Positions 20,449 to 31,697 of a DNA stretch of 64,000 nucleotides are shown piece by piece. Position 1 is the stretch's first letter; every line of letters begins with the position of its first letter. A program made the translations under genes and the position numbers. The notes under the pieces are model-generated. The model searched no databases. It worked only from the letters and a program-made list of their open reading frames with translations, and was not told the origin of the DNA. Source of the DNA: Astragalus membranaceus (taxonomy: Eukaryota > Streptophyta > Magnoliopsida > Fabales > Fabaceae); contig CM076848.1 of the NCBI GenBank assembly GCA_039519185.1, positions 62,088,778-62,152,777 of the forward strand, written 5' to 3'.

Positions 20449-23214
20449 CTAAAAACCTATTGCCTTCAACTTCTCTTCTTTCTTCTTCTCCTTGCCAGTT
20501 GCAGCTGCTTCTCTTGCCTGGTCCATGAGTTCCTCTGTCAGAGCTTCGCAGAACTTCACAAAATCATATACTTGTACCGGAGTATTGAAAGGCAACATCT
20601 CAGCTTCAGCCCTCCTTAACCTTTTGGGGATATCTTTCACTGCCTGATTCGCCAACCATGCCAACTTGGAGAACTTGCTCTTCCAGAATTGGATGTCCTC
20701 CCTCAGATCCTTGACAATTTCTTGGTCTTCTATTTTTCCAATTAGGGCCATGAAGCGCTCGTGCCAGTGTTGACTCTCCGCTCGGACCTACCTGTAAGCT
20801 CCTTCTACACAGCGAAGGTCCCTTTTCACTTCCTCAGATATCTGCCGCTCGTCTATCAAAGCTTGCTGATACTCCTTGAGAATTCCTTCCATGGATACCC
20901 TTTCTTGCTCAATGCTTCTCAATTGCCTTCTCAATTCCATCATTAGGTGAGATTCTTGTCTGGAAGCTTCTGTTCCTCGGTCGAAATTCCAGACAAGAAT
21001 CTTCCATGGCTTACCATATTCCATCATTAGGTGAGATTCTTGTCTGGAAGCTTCTCAATTCCTTCCAGGTATCTTCACTAATTTTGAGTCGGGTCGTCAT
21101 GCTCTGATACGTAGCACTCAGGGGGGAAACGAACTCGATGTTTTAAGACTATTTTGGTTGTTATATGTTATTGGATGGTTTTCTCTTATTTATACTTTCC
21201 GCTGCGTAGTTGGTTTTATTGATGTCACGGTTGTGGTGACGATGACTGATGCTTGAGTTTTTTTCCCATTGAGGGCGTGTTACGTATTGCACACTTATTG
21301 ACGTTGAACTGTTTTAATGAAGTACGATGTTTTATTCGAAGTATGTGTAACATTCCTTGCGATGAAAGAAATTTTAAAACTCTGATTTTTACAAACAATT
21401 AACGGGTGGAAAAGGGGTGTTACATATGCTGCATCAGGAAGACCAGCAGAGTGCTAAGGACATGCCCAACCTGGCACCCATGAGGGCGCCTGGCAGGGCG
21501 CCTTGGCAACATCAGACAGCGCCCATGAGGGCGCCTGGCAAGGCGCCATGGCAACATCAGGTAGCGCCCATGAGGGCGCCTGGCAGGGGAACCCTTCCTC
21601 CAACAACGGTGACTTCGAGGAACCACCGGGGATCGCCATCGAGGAGATCCCCCTTCTTTGCAGCTCTCTCACTTGCCAGAGGCTTCTTGCATAATTCTCT
21701 CCACTCATTTGCTTCTGCCATGGCTTCACCTGTCTTTGCATTAGATCTCTTCAATTCGTCTTTGGCCCCCTTCAAATATTTCTTCATCTCTTGTTTGCTT
21801 TCTTCTTCTTTTTTGAGTCTCTCGTTAGCCTCTTCAAGAGCTTCCGCCTTGCGCTTATTCTCACCCTCTAGCTTTTTTTTCTCAGCCATTACTTTCCCCA
21901 ACTTGCCTTGCAAGGCTTTCTTTTCTTCTTCTACCTTAGACAAGGTAGACTTGACCTCACTCAATTCTTTGACGATTGGGGCATTAGGCTCCGGTACTTC
22001 CTTTTCAACTGACAGCACACCCTGATGAGGAATGCTAGCATCTTGCATTCTCTCGTGAAGCCAGTGATAGAAAGAGATCACACTAGTCTTCTTGGTGATC
22101 TCATCCTTATCCTTATACACCAGATTCTCCAGGCTTTTGCAATTTTCTGAAGCAGAGCTTGGTTCTTGGAATCTTCCTTGTCAAGAAAGACAGGGATCAA
22201 CATGTCCTGAGTGGGTGCATTCTTCATGGGATACCCAAGTTGTCTGATTGTGAGAGAAGGATTGTAATTGATATAACCTTGGGTTCCCATCACGGGCACA
22301 TTCTGGAAATTTCCGCACTGGAACAGTATTGAAGGCCTATCCTTCCAACACGAGTAAGTGAACCAATTGATTTTGAGAGCATTGAGATCCCCCAAGGCAT
22401 GTACCCATTCTTGCGCACTTCTGGCTTCTACCTCGCAACTCAAGGCATAATTTACCAAATCTGTAGCTTTCTTCTGGTGAGTGATGACATGATTAAGAAG
22501 CCAAGCGTACAAGACATGGAGGGAGCAAACAATTTTCTTCTTCCCTAACGCACGATGATGAGTGTAGGAGTAGTAAGTATCTGCAAGAACTGCTGGCACG
22601 GGATTGATTGGGTTATCTTTGCTGATGAAAGCTAAAAAGAGCCCAATGGCATTCTCATCAATGAAGCTCTCGAATTGTGGGAAAAGGACAATCCCGAAAA
22701 TAATGAGGGCTAACAACTGCTTGAAAAGACCCCATTTGCTAGCTTGAGCATGAGCTATCAATAAACTCTCGAAATAGCTTAGTTGAAAACCCATGAGGCG
22801 ATTCTTCCTTTCTTTATGAAGCACTAATTCCCTCACACTGACTTGCAAAAACTGAGAAAACTTCTGATCTGTGTACCGATGTTTCTGATACTGATAAGGT
22901 GCTGACTTTGGCCTGGAAAACCCCAGGATCTGTTCATATTCCTCGAGGGTTGGTGATAGCTGAAAACCTTTGAAGAGGAAGCACCGGATTTCTGGATCAT
23001 AGAATCGGCTTAGAGCCATGATAGCACTCTCTTGAACGTCCAATTGTAACAATCTGAGGAGATTACCATAAGCCTTCCCGAACAAATCCCTCTCTTCAGG
23101 CCCCATCAAGGCAACAAATCCCTTCAAACTCTCTATATCTATTCTCTTGACAGCCGGAAACCTTGAATTAAGTACCATTTCGCTTTTTGATCCCATTGAT
23201 ACTTTTTCTTTCAC
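20449..23214 (-). pseudogene. Ogre ORF1 (DUF7745-like domain plus coiled coil), broken
   Basis: The N-terminal part (22078-23214, 378 codons; start MKEKVSMGSKSEMVL) resembles the Ogre ORF1 domain that I recall as DUF7745, of unknown function. The continuation is in another frame (to about 21600) and is a Lys/Glu-rich coiled coil. An LTR fragment and GGCGCC-rich repeats then interrupt it (about 21095-21600), and more coiled coil follows at 20788-21027 and 20449-20751, ending EEKLKAIGF. A 45-60 bp block (cattaggtgagattcttgtc) is duplicated at about 20935-20965 and 21020-21055, next to the insertion. There is at least one frameshift (near 22100) plus the insertion, so the protein is not intact. 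ORF1 upstream of gag is typical of Ogre. Confidence 0.8.
21095..21424 (+). mobile_element. 3' fragment of a chromovirus LTR inserted in Ogre ORF1
   Basis: 'gatacgtagcactcaggggg' through 'aaaaggggtgttaca' parallels 48063-48307 of the complete LTR, with the same order of blocks and the same terminal TGTTACA. Only about 330 bp of the 2.4-kb LTR are present and no target duplication is visible. It probably arrived by repair-associated copying or was truncated later. To its right, 21425-21600 holds three GGGCGCCTGGCA(G/A)GGCGCC units of unclear origin that resemble the GGCGCC-rich part of the LTR at 46530-47000. Confidence 0.7.
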
Positions 23215-24320
23215 GCCTATGACACGATTCCAAGTTACTTTACAATTCCGACAAACAGCTTAGATGCATGATGAATGATTTTCCAAAATTGGAGTTTTTA
23301 TGAAATGCAAATGATGCAATGATGTGATGATGCTAGATGCAATGATGTTCTTTCTTTTTGGTTTTGCACAGGTGGTAGTTTGAAAATTTACACGCTATAT
23401 GCCACCTCATATAGGTGTTTATTGAAAAAGGAAAAGCATATTTTTGATTTTTGAAAATTTTTGAGGAAAAATTGGTTGAACTGAATGCAACAATGCAGCA
23501 CACAATTTGGAAAGCCCTTGTGACCTAAAAGGGGGAAGAACCTACGATCTAGGGCACTTTAGAGGTAATTTTCATGTGGCTCTATTCGCACCCTCACAAA
23601 GGTCATCAGATCCCCAGTCTCTCTCATGAAAATCCCCGTAAATGCAGCAAACTGCTAGGTACGAAGCATCATGGAAGAGCACAACTCTGATTGAAACTTT
23701 TGCGAGTAGCCAAACGGACAAAGGTCCTGATGGGCTCCCACTACTCGAATCCACTCATCCTAAGGTATCCTAGAAGACCTGGGTTATGGCCTTTTTCTAT
23801 CAACACATATCATCTCAAGGTATAAGTGTGTGTGTGCGAAGGGCATTTCCTCAAAAATACCCCACCTGCAAATGAAAATCCAGACAGTCCAGACAATAGC
23901 ATGTCGTCTACCCTAGGGATCAATATCATTCAAATACGACTAGCCTAGGGTACCAACAACAAACACGTTACTTACCTCAGAAAGGGAGCTGAGAAGAGGG
24001 GATCATGAGGGAATTGGGGAATATATGAACTTACCTTAGAAAGGGAGCGAAGAAGAAGGGGACATAATAAGAAGGGGAAATGCATGAAGGAGCTAAGCGT
24101 ATAAGCAAAGAAGCAACTATCTACTATTTTAAACAAAGAGCACACAAAGAAAGAGATGAAGAAGTGAATGCACATGAACGTATAACATGAACGTATAAAA
24201 AAAAGAAGAAGAATAGAGACAAACAAAGCTTTTCAAATCAATCACATGAACCACACATTTAATTAATTAGGCTTGACCCTCCTTTTTTTTTTAAAAAAAT
24301 GTTTTTTTTTAAAAAAAAAA
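23215..24320 (-). other. Ogre 5' untranslated leader
   Basis: No credible gene is present. The stretch lies between the ORF1 start and the PBS. It contains purine-rich and A/T homopolymer runs, including the A and T tracts at 24280-24320. Confidence 0.7.
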
Positions 24321-24340
24321 TGTCCCCAGTGGAGTCGCCA
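24321..24340 (-). promoter_or_regulatory. Ogre primer-binding site
   Basis: The minus strand reads TGGCGACTCCACTGGGGACA, two bases from the LTR end at 24343. It fits the tRNA-Arg-type PBS described for Ogre/Tat elements; the tRNA assignment is from memory. Confidence 0.8.
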
Positions 24341-24342
24341 GC

Positions 24343-27300
24343 TGTTGCGCCCGAAAAAGTCCTTGGGAGAGAACTGTTCTCGTTTACAACTTTCTTTAAA
24401 ACAACGGAGTCGCCACCAATATTAATTTAGGAAAATATTAGGAAAACCTTTTTTGGAAAGCGATTGGCCTTTGGAAACTGAAGATTTGGGTTCGGGGGTC
24501 GGTTATGCGTGGGGAAGGTACGAGCACCCCACACATCCTCTCTACTGAGAGGGAACCTTTAATTAAAAATGTGGTTTTAGTGTGTTGGTTTGAAAATACT
24601 TAGATCTTGCCTCCCTACTTCTTATTTAAAAAAAATGCATTGAAAGAGACTTGGTGAAAATCTTATTTATGTGAAAGAAAGGAGAAAAAAAAGGTTTTTT
24701 AGAGAAAAAGTGCTTGACGGGGGTTACGACCCGCTCCTACGTATCTCCCGGTGCGATGGAGAACTCAAAGCTTACGTAGTTCTCCTTTGTCTTTTTCTGA
24801 AAGGTTTTTTGTTTTTTTTATCTTTTGGTGAGTTTTCGCAATAGGACGAGCATTAGCAATGCTCGTGATTAAACTAACAAAGGCTATGGGTAATCACTGC
24901 TAAATACTCAAAAGAGTTGTTACCTCAAGTCAGACGAACAAAGGCTCTGATTGACTATTAGTAACAACTTGCTTTTATTATATTTTCGAAAAGGTTTTCG
25001 AAGTAGGACGAGCATTAGCGAATGATTAAACTAACAAAGGTTATGGGTAATCATCGCTAAGTACTCATGTGAAATTGAAGAGCGTTCATAGAGATCAAAC
25101 TAACAAAGGTTATGGGTGACCTCCACTACTTGCTCATTTTTGTTTATTGAAAATGCTTTGAAAATTAATTGGTTTGGAAAAGAGTTTTAGAAAATAGGTA
25201 AATCATTTTTAATCGAATTCTATGTCCAGAACCAAATGCAAAATGAATGAATGAAGCTCAAACATACTCAACAATCAAGCAGTCATAAACATGTAGATCA
25301 CTAACTAAGATTAAGCATGCCAATATAATCAAAGAATTCAATTGTCAAAGATGCAAGACAAAATTCTCAAAACAATTGTGTTTGTGTGTGAAGGGGAATT
25401 GCTACACAAGTTGGAAGCAATCTCAAGAGGGGCACATATGCCTCTATGCTACACATGTTAGTAGTCTTATAAGGGCACATGATTGTGTAGAAGGGTTTGT
25501 GCACAATTAAGTCAAGACATTCAAATGGCATCAAGAACAAAGGAATACAATTGATCATAGGCATAGAGTATTCTAGGTTAGGTGAATGAACATGTGAGCA
25601 ATGAGGCATGATCAGGCAAGCATGTGAATGCATGAGCATACAAGAATGAATGTATGAATGAGTAGACAAGAGGATGCATGAGAGTGTCGCATAAAATAGG
25701 GATGAATGAAGATGCATGAGGGTGAAAATGTTTTGATAAAAGGTTTAGGTAAGAAAGTGGTAAAATGTTTTTGGGTTTTGGTGTTTTGGAAATGAGATGA
25801 AATGTTTTTGGTCTTGAAAGTGGTAAAAGTATTTTGGGGTTTATTTTATAAAGTTGAAAAAGTTTGAAATGCAAGTGAGAAAATGTTTTGGGGTTTTTAT
25901 GCAAAGATGCAAGTGGTAAAAACTTTTAGTAAAAAGTTAGTGAAATGGTAAATTTATTTTACTTGGAGTAGAAAGTAATTTTTGAAAATTAGTAAAGGTA
26001 AAAAGTGAAAAGTAAATTATTAATGAAATGGTACATGTGAAATGGTAAAAGTGAAAAACACAATTGAATCAAATGCACACACAAATGCAAGATCAAAATA
26101 ACAAAGTTTTGAGCAAAATTTGGTCAAAAGACATGGCCTATGGCCGAATGCAATCATGGGCAAAATCAAGCATAATTTCATCAATTTCTTGCAACCAAAT
26201 CACATCAATGAGCTTATAAGTATAAACCCTAGGACCTATGCATACATTTCATGCTTAAACAATTGTTATTTCATCATTTATTTCAACACAAAATCAAAGA
26301 AACAAAAGCAACAAAAATCCCTAGGTCTCTAATCCTCAAACCCGAGGCTATGTAAGGTATAAACCCACCAAAAATTCAACTTCAACACAAGATATGAACA
26401 AAGAAATGCATGAACAAGAAAAAAAACACTACATGGCCGAAGCTAAAAGAAGAGGAAAACAAGGTTTTATTTCATGAAATTTAGTGAAAAATGTGTAGCA
26501 ATGCAAGGAAAAGTATTCAAACACAAGAATCTTCCCTTCAAGGCCAAGGACCCATCTCAAACATCCAAGGCTCCCAATGTCCTTGTCCAATAATGTTTGA
26601 AATGAGTCCTCAAAGCTTCTTTCAAGAAGGAAAGAGGAGTAGAAGAGAGATTACATAATGAAAATTAAAGAAAATGCAAGAGTTTGTGAGCTTACCACTA
26701 GATCTTGCTTGAAATGAAGAAGAAGATCAAAATAGAAACCAAGAACACTTGAACCTCCTCTTGAATCCCACGAAAATCACTCGATCTTGAAGGATTTGAT
26801 GATGAACTTTGAAGATAATGCAAGATTAGAAGTGGATCTAGTGTAGGAATCAAGAATAATGAAGTTTGGATGGTTGAAAATTGAAGAATTGGTGGTGGAA
26901 ATGGTGGGAGGTGGTCTCGGGTTTGAGAGGGGAGGAGGAGAGGAATTGTGGTCTGATTGTGTGCTAGGGTAAAATGAGGATGATCCCTCTTGATGGTCTC
27001 CTATTTTTGGTTTTATATCAGATGCAAAATTAAGGGTATAATAGACTTTGTGCTTTTGCAAACCATTGAGATTTGAGATAGAATTTGAATCAAGGGTCTA
27101 GATTGCAATGCTCATGAATTAGGGACAATGAGAAAGCACAAATGAGTGAGAGTGGGCTGATCATATGCGAAATGGGTGAGTTTTTGTAGCACAAAAATTG
27201 TTGAGGGCAATTAGGTCATTTCACACTAAGTTGTAGCCTAGGATTTGATCTAGAATTTTAATTAATGGCTAGGAATACAACTCACATGGATCAAGGGCAT

Positions 27301-27928
27301 GGAGAAGCACAAAATATGGGCTGGAAATGAGAGAGTGGCTGCGGCATTGAGGAGAGAGAGTGAGTGGAATTGCAAGTTGTCATGTTGTACTATACTTGAC
27401 CTTTCAAAATTCCAAAGATTATTGATTATTCCTTTCTAGATAATTCCTCATTATTCATACCACTTTGGGCCATATCCTAGGAATAAATCATTGGGCCCAA
27501 AATTCCATGATATCACCATTCCCAAAATTGATTTGATACCTCACCTTGAAGGAAATTCCCATTTTGCCCTTTTCTTTGAAGTTTGACTTTTTATGCAAAA
27601 ATTCATCAATGCATGCGCATAAAAAATATGACCCAACTCATTTTGATCCAAATAAATTCCTCCAAAGTTTCACAGTGATTTTTACTGAGAAATTATCTTT
27701 TTGGGTAAAATGCCCAAAATACCCTTTTTGCCCAAAAAACCCTAATTTTGCCCCGAAGTGCATCCCAACCCTAAAAATGATTTTAAAAACTTTGGAATGC
27801 CTTTCAAGACTCAAAAATGCATGCCCATAGCACTTCTCACCTTTCAAAATGATGCCACACCTCTGAAACTATTTATTTTTGTGGAAAATTAGGGTTTCGA
27901 CCTAGGCGGACAAAATTAGGGTATAACA
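24343..27928 (-). mobile_element. Ogre 5' LTR
   Basis: It begins TGTTGCGCCCG and ends GTATAACA on the plus strand, 3586 bp. It is nearly identical to 5304-8883 with scattered substitutions and a few indels, such as an extra 'caatgct' near 24857. It is followed by the target duplication GTGAG. It would hold the element's promoter; no gene lies inside. Confidence 0.96.
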
Positions 27929-27933
27929 GTGAG

Positions 27934-30106
27934 TACTAGGGGAACCGAAAGTGCAATTTACCTAATGTTTAATTGTTGTTCTTGGAGGGTGTAAGTGTGT
28001 AACCCCCTAATTTCCACTAAAAAACTAAAAAATATTTTACATATTTTGAATACTAGGGAGGTATAACGTTCACAGAAAAATATTATTAAAGCCAATTAAC
28101 ATACACACATGGTTGACCCTAAAAGGAAAAAAAATATTGTTTACATTGTTGGCGGTCATGGATCATGTTCAGATCAGTAGCTACTTTTTATATAATCAAA
28201 ACATATGCTAGCACATTTACATTTTTAGACATTATCAAATTTTGACATTTGTCACAATTTAGGGGCAAAATAGACAATTCACCACATAAAGACAAAATGC
28301 TACAGTATCCCTACAGTGCGCTACAGTGCCGTTTCTGCCGCGCTACAGCACCGCTTATGTCACTCTACAGTACGCTACAGTGACGTTTCTGACGCGCTAC
28401 AGTACCAATACATTTTTTTAAATTCAATTTTTTTTCAAAAAACTGATTTTTTTTTAAAAAAATTTATTCACTGTTTTTTTTAATTTTTTTTTTAAAAAAC
28501 GGTTGTCAATATTTTTATAAAAACAATTAGTCACTATAAATCAATTTTCACTATTTTTATAATCTACTCAAACTACTAAAATTAATAAAATAATTAGTCA
28601 CTATAAATCAATTAGCCACTATCCATTGTCAAAAAAAGAATTGTAAAAAAACTTTAACCCCTACCAAAAATTACAAAATAACTACTAAAACTAATCAATT
28701 TAACTACGACTTTTGTTAAAATCAATCAATTTAACCACTACAAAAAATTACCAAATAACTATTTTATAATTACTAAAAAAGAGTAAAATGCCAACGGGAA
28801 TGCCAACGGGAGTGGCAACGAGAGCGCCAATGGGAGTGGCAACGAGAGCGCCAACGGGAAAGGCCACAGTAGTGGCAACGATAGAGGGACAAAAAAGTGA
28901 GGGACAAAAAGCTGATTGAAAGCTGCAAACAGAAGCTGCAAGTGACGCAGCAAAAGGACACAAAACAGCAAATTTTAAAACCAACTTTTTTTTCAGTTTT
29001 TTTTTCCAATTTTTTTTCAGTTTTTCTTTCCATAAAAAATGACTTTTTTGTCAATTTTTTTTACTAAAAACATAATTTTTTTAGCTATTTCTATAATTTA
29101 CTCAAACTACTAAAATTAATCAATTTAACTACTACCAATTGTCAAAAAAAATCATACCTCTAACAATAGTTTCAAAATTATTTATTCCAAAAAAATAAAT
29201 TATTAAATTAATATCACACTCAATAATTAAATAATTTAAAATTTACTATTTACTATAATCTCTCTATTAAAACTACTAAAATCAATCAATTTTTCATGTA
29301 ATAAATAAAATCAATCAATTTAACCACTAACAATTGTAATATTAAATCATATAGAAAAAAGAAGACAACATGTGGCAACGGGAGCGGCAACGAGAGACTG
29401 GCAACGAGATCGGCAACGCGAGCGGCAACGTGAGTGCCAATGGGAGTGCCAACAAGAGAGGGAACGAGAGCGCCAACGAGAGTGCCAACGGGAGTACCAA
29501 CAAGAGAGGGAACGGGAGTGCCGATTTTGTTTTAACTTTTTGCAACACAACTATTTTAGTAAATTCACCCCTAAAAGACAAAATTTGCAACACAACGAGA
29601 GCGGGAATGCGAGACTGGCAATGGAATCGACAACGGGAACATGAGTGGGAACAAGAGAGGCAAGGAGAGCGCCAACAGAGCGCCAACGTGGATGCATATT
29701 TTAAAAAATCTTATTTTCTTTTTTCTTCATTTTTGCTCCATCTAAAATTTTTTATTTACTATAATCACTCTATTAAAAATATTAAAATCAATCAATCTAA
29801 CCACTAAGAGAGGTAACGAGAGACTGGCAATGGGAGCTGCAACGGAAGTGGCAACGGGAGAGGTAACGAGAGCGCCAACGGGAGTGCCAACGGAAGGGTC
29901 AACGAGTATGCAAACGGGAGTGTCAACGGGGATGCATATTTTACCTCTAATGTCCAAATACATTATTATGGATCAATGTAATTCTGGTTGTCAATCTCTT
30001 TCCACTTTGAATTTCAAATCATACATTTTGGACATTGTTCACAACTTATGCTTATCTTCCAAATTACTATTATGACTTCATGGCAATACACCGACCATAC
30101 AGTATC
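27934..30106. other. AT-rich non-genic stretch with clustered short repeats
   Basis: No host gene is seen. A possible LTR start (TGTAACCCCCTAATTTCC) lies at 27999, with no matching end found. Repeats of 'cgctacagt' lie at 28300-28410. Long A and T runs and 'aaaatcaatcaattt' blocks recur at 28550-29340 and 29760-29805. Clusters of CAACGGGAG units are listed separately. The right part probably belongs to the Helitron ending at 30136; its 5' end was not found. Confidence 0.6.
28790..29935 (+). repeat. Dispersed clusters of a 12-bp unit (gcCAACGGGAGt / gcCAACGAGAGc)
   Basis: Four clusters (about 28790-28890, 29370-29530, 29600-29690 and 29810-29935) are made of imperfect 12-bp units alternating GGGAGT and GAGAGC forms. 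The phase is kept so well that open frames appear in several frames on both strands. These frames are repeat artefacts, not genes. Confidence 0.85.
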
Positions 30107-30136
30107 ACCGGTGCGTATGCACGGGTAAAATACTAG
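30107..30136 (+). mobile_element. Helitron-type 3' terminus
   Basis: A hairpin ACCGGTGC-GTAT-GCACGGGT (30107-30126, one mismatch in the stem) is followed 6 bp later by CTAG at 30133-30136 and a T. A short GC-rich hairpin about 10 bp from a CTRR end before T is the Helitron 3' signature. The matching 5' TC end and any Rep/helicase are not visible, so this is a non-autonomous or truncated copy. Confidence 0.7.
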
Positions 30137-30344
30137 TGGTTTAACAAAAAAAAGTAAACGCTAATTCAGCCATCAAACCTGGAACTCGTAAAAGAATCTT
30201 AAAATCATAGAGATATAAGAACGGAAGCCACGGAGAATAAGGATCTAGCATGTGGAATATTAATGGCACCGATCCCATCTCCCACTAGTTGAGTTAGACA
30301 TGATTCACTTCTTATGGCGCACAAGACGCGTACACTGAAATAGA

Positions 30345-30350
30345 TATATA
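30345..30350 (+). promoter_or_regulatory. Probable TATA box of the Ole e 1-like gene
   Basis: 'gatatatacat' lies about 90 bp before the ATG at 30436, leaving room for a leader of about 55 bases. Position and sequence fit a plant core promoter; there is no direct evidence of use. Confidence 0.5.
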
Positions 30351-30435
30351 CATAGCCAAACCTCAAGTCTCCCATCTCCTCCCAATATTCCTTTCTCATT
30401 TTGGTTTTTGCTTACAATTAGTGATTCATTAATTC

Positions 30436-31007
30436 ATGGCAACGAAGGTGTTCTTGTTGTTGGCCCTTTCCCTCTCTATCTTTCTCCCTCTTGCTACAGC
30501 AACGTTCCGTGTCAAAGGTAAAGTTTACTGTGATACATGCCGAGCTGGATTCGAAACCAATGTCACCTCTTACATTGAAGGTACGCTCTATAAATCTTCT
30601 TAAGGGTATATAGTAGAATTCTCCTTAATTTGTTGTTGTTGTTGTATGTATACGTGACGGTTTTTGATTAATTAGGTGCAACGGTTGGAATTCGGTGCCA
30701 AGACAGGAAGACTATGGATGTAGTTTTTTACACCGAAGGAGTGACAGACAGCACAGGAACATACGATATTATGGTTGAAAATGACCATCATGACAACATT
30801 TGTCGATGTTTGCTTGTTAAGAGTCCATTGCCATGGTGCAATCAACCTGACCCTGGGCGTGACAGATCCAGCATCGTGCTCACTCACTACAATAATGGTG
30901 TTGTTAACCATCTTCACTATGCAAATGCTATGGGTTATTTGAAGGATGAACCCTTGGCTCAATGCCATGATCTGCTCAAATATTACTTGGCTGATTCAGA
31001 TGTTTGA
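30436..31007 (+). CDS. Pollen Ole e 1 / extensin-like secreted protein (two exons)
   Basis: Exon 1 is 30436-30580 and exon 2 is 30676-31007. The 95-bp intron has GT (GAAG|GTACG) and AG (TTAG|GTGCA) ends, and the split codon restores Gly in YIEGAT. The product is 158 residues. A signal peptide (MATKVFLLLALSLSIFLPLATA) is followed by FRVKGKVYCDTCRAGFET, the hallmark start of the Ole e 1 domain. Six more Cys (RCQ, ICRC, PWC, QCHD) fit the disulphide pattern. The family comprises small secreted glycoproteins of pollen and other tissues, acting in the cell wall or apoplast; a precise role is not known. The gene is intact between a Helitron end and the EIN3-like pseudogene. A TATA box lies at 30345. 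Confidence 0.92.
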
Positions 31008-31697
31008 TCAATAATATATTAGAAGAACGACTCGTTCTTTATGTTATGTTTTTGTATTAATGTTAAGTACTAGTAATGAACACCTCACCACAATCAACTC
31101 TAAATTTTGGCAGAATTCCCTTAGCTAGCTACAAGCCTAACTCTATATTTGATCACCTCATCATTTGAATGTCACTTTATTTTGTAAACTTACTTCATGC
31201 TATACATCTCTTCAGAAATGGTGAAGGATCTAACAAATTTTCATGTTTGATTCTTCTCTATTGTCTTTAAGGTTGGATCAAGGCACAGACTATTCAAGCA
31301 TGGGCTTTCAGCCTCATAATAATGTCCATAAAAAAAGTCCATAGAGAGAAAGAATTATTCACACACATAAGCAAAATATATATAGATGAGAAGAAGGAAC
31401 AAAAGGCATTTCGCAAAAAAGATGAAAAATGGAATCACTTTACCCATTATTAATCACTGAAAACTCTCATCTATAGATTGAGAGTTGAGTCTCACACCAC
31501 TCTTTTATTCTGTTACACCACAAAATACCCCACTTCAACTAATTCCAACTAACACTAACTATCTGAATTGACTAACATAGTAACAATATATGATCTCTAA
31601 AATTCTGCTAATTTTCTTACAAAATATAAATCAAAACCATTACATCACAACGTTAAATCGCAAAATTATATGGTGTTCTTGACGGGGAACATGCTAA
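31008..31697. other. Intergenic region between the Ole e 1-like gene and the EIL pseudogene
   Basis: AT-rich. It holds the 3' flanks of two convergent genes and possible polyadenylation signals (aataatat near 31008). No further gene, RNA or transposon terminus is recognised. Confidence 0.5.

Larger units (their letters stand above)
5304..27928 (-). mobile_element. Complete Ogre/Tat-lineage Ty3/Gypsy retrotransposon (22.6 kb)
   Basis: Two direct terminal repeats (5304-8883 and 24343-27928) flank an internal region coding on the minus strand. A perfect 5-bp target duplication GTGAG lies at 5299-5303 and 27929-27933. The order 5' to 3' on the minus strand is LTR, PBS, untranslated leader, ORF1, gag-pro, short intron, RT-RNase H-second RNase H-integrase, long 3' untranslated region, polypurine tract, LTR. 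That order, the extra ORF1, the intron and the great length are diagnostic of Ogre elements of legumes. Over the first 350 bp I compared, the two LTRs differ at about six positions, so the insertion is fairly recent. Frameshifts in ORF1 and gag-pro and an in-frame TAG mean this copy is unlikely to be autonomous, although pol is intact. It hosts two later insertions. Confidence 0.96.

Noticed and set aside
21417..22025. 202-residue plus-strand frame with GAPW repeats
   Set aside because: Antisense of the ORF1 coiled coil joined to GGCGCC repeats at an insertion; not a gene.
27999..28020. Possible LTR start TGTAACCCCCTAATTTCC
   Set aside because: No matching end, target duplication or coding region found; kept only as a remark.
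29370..29807. Arg/Glu/Asn-rich frames in several phases
   Set aside because: Artefacts of the phased 12-bp CAACGGGAG repeat.
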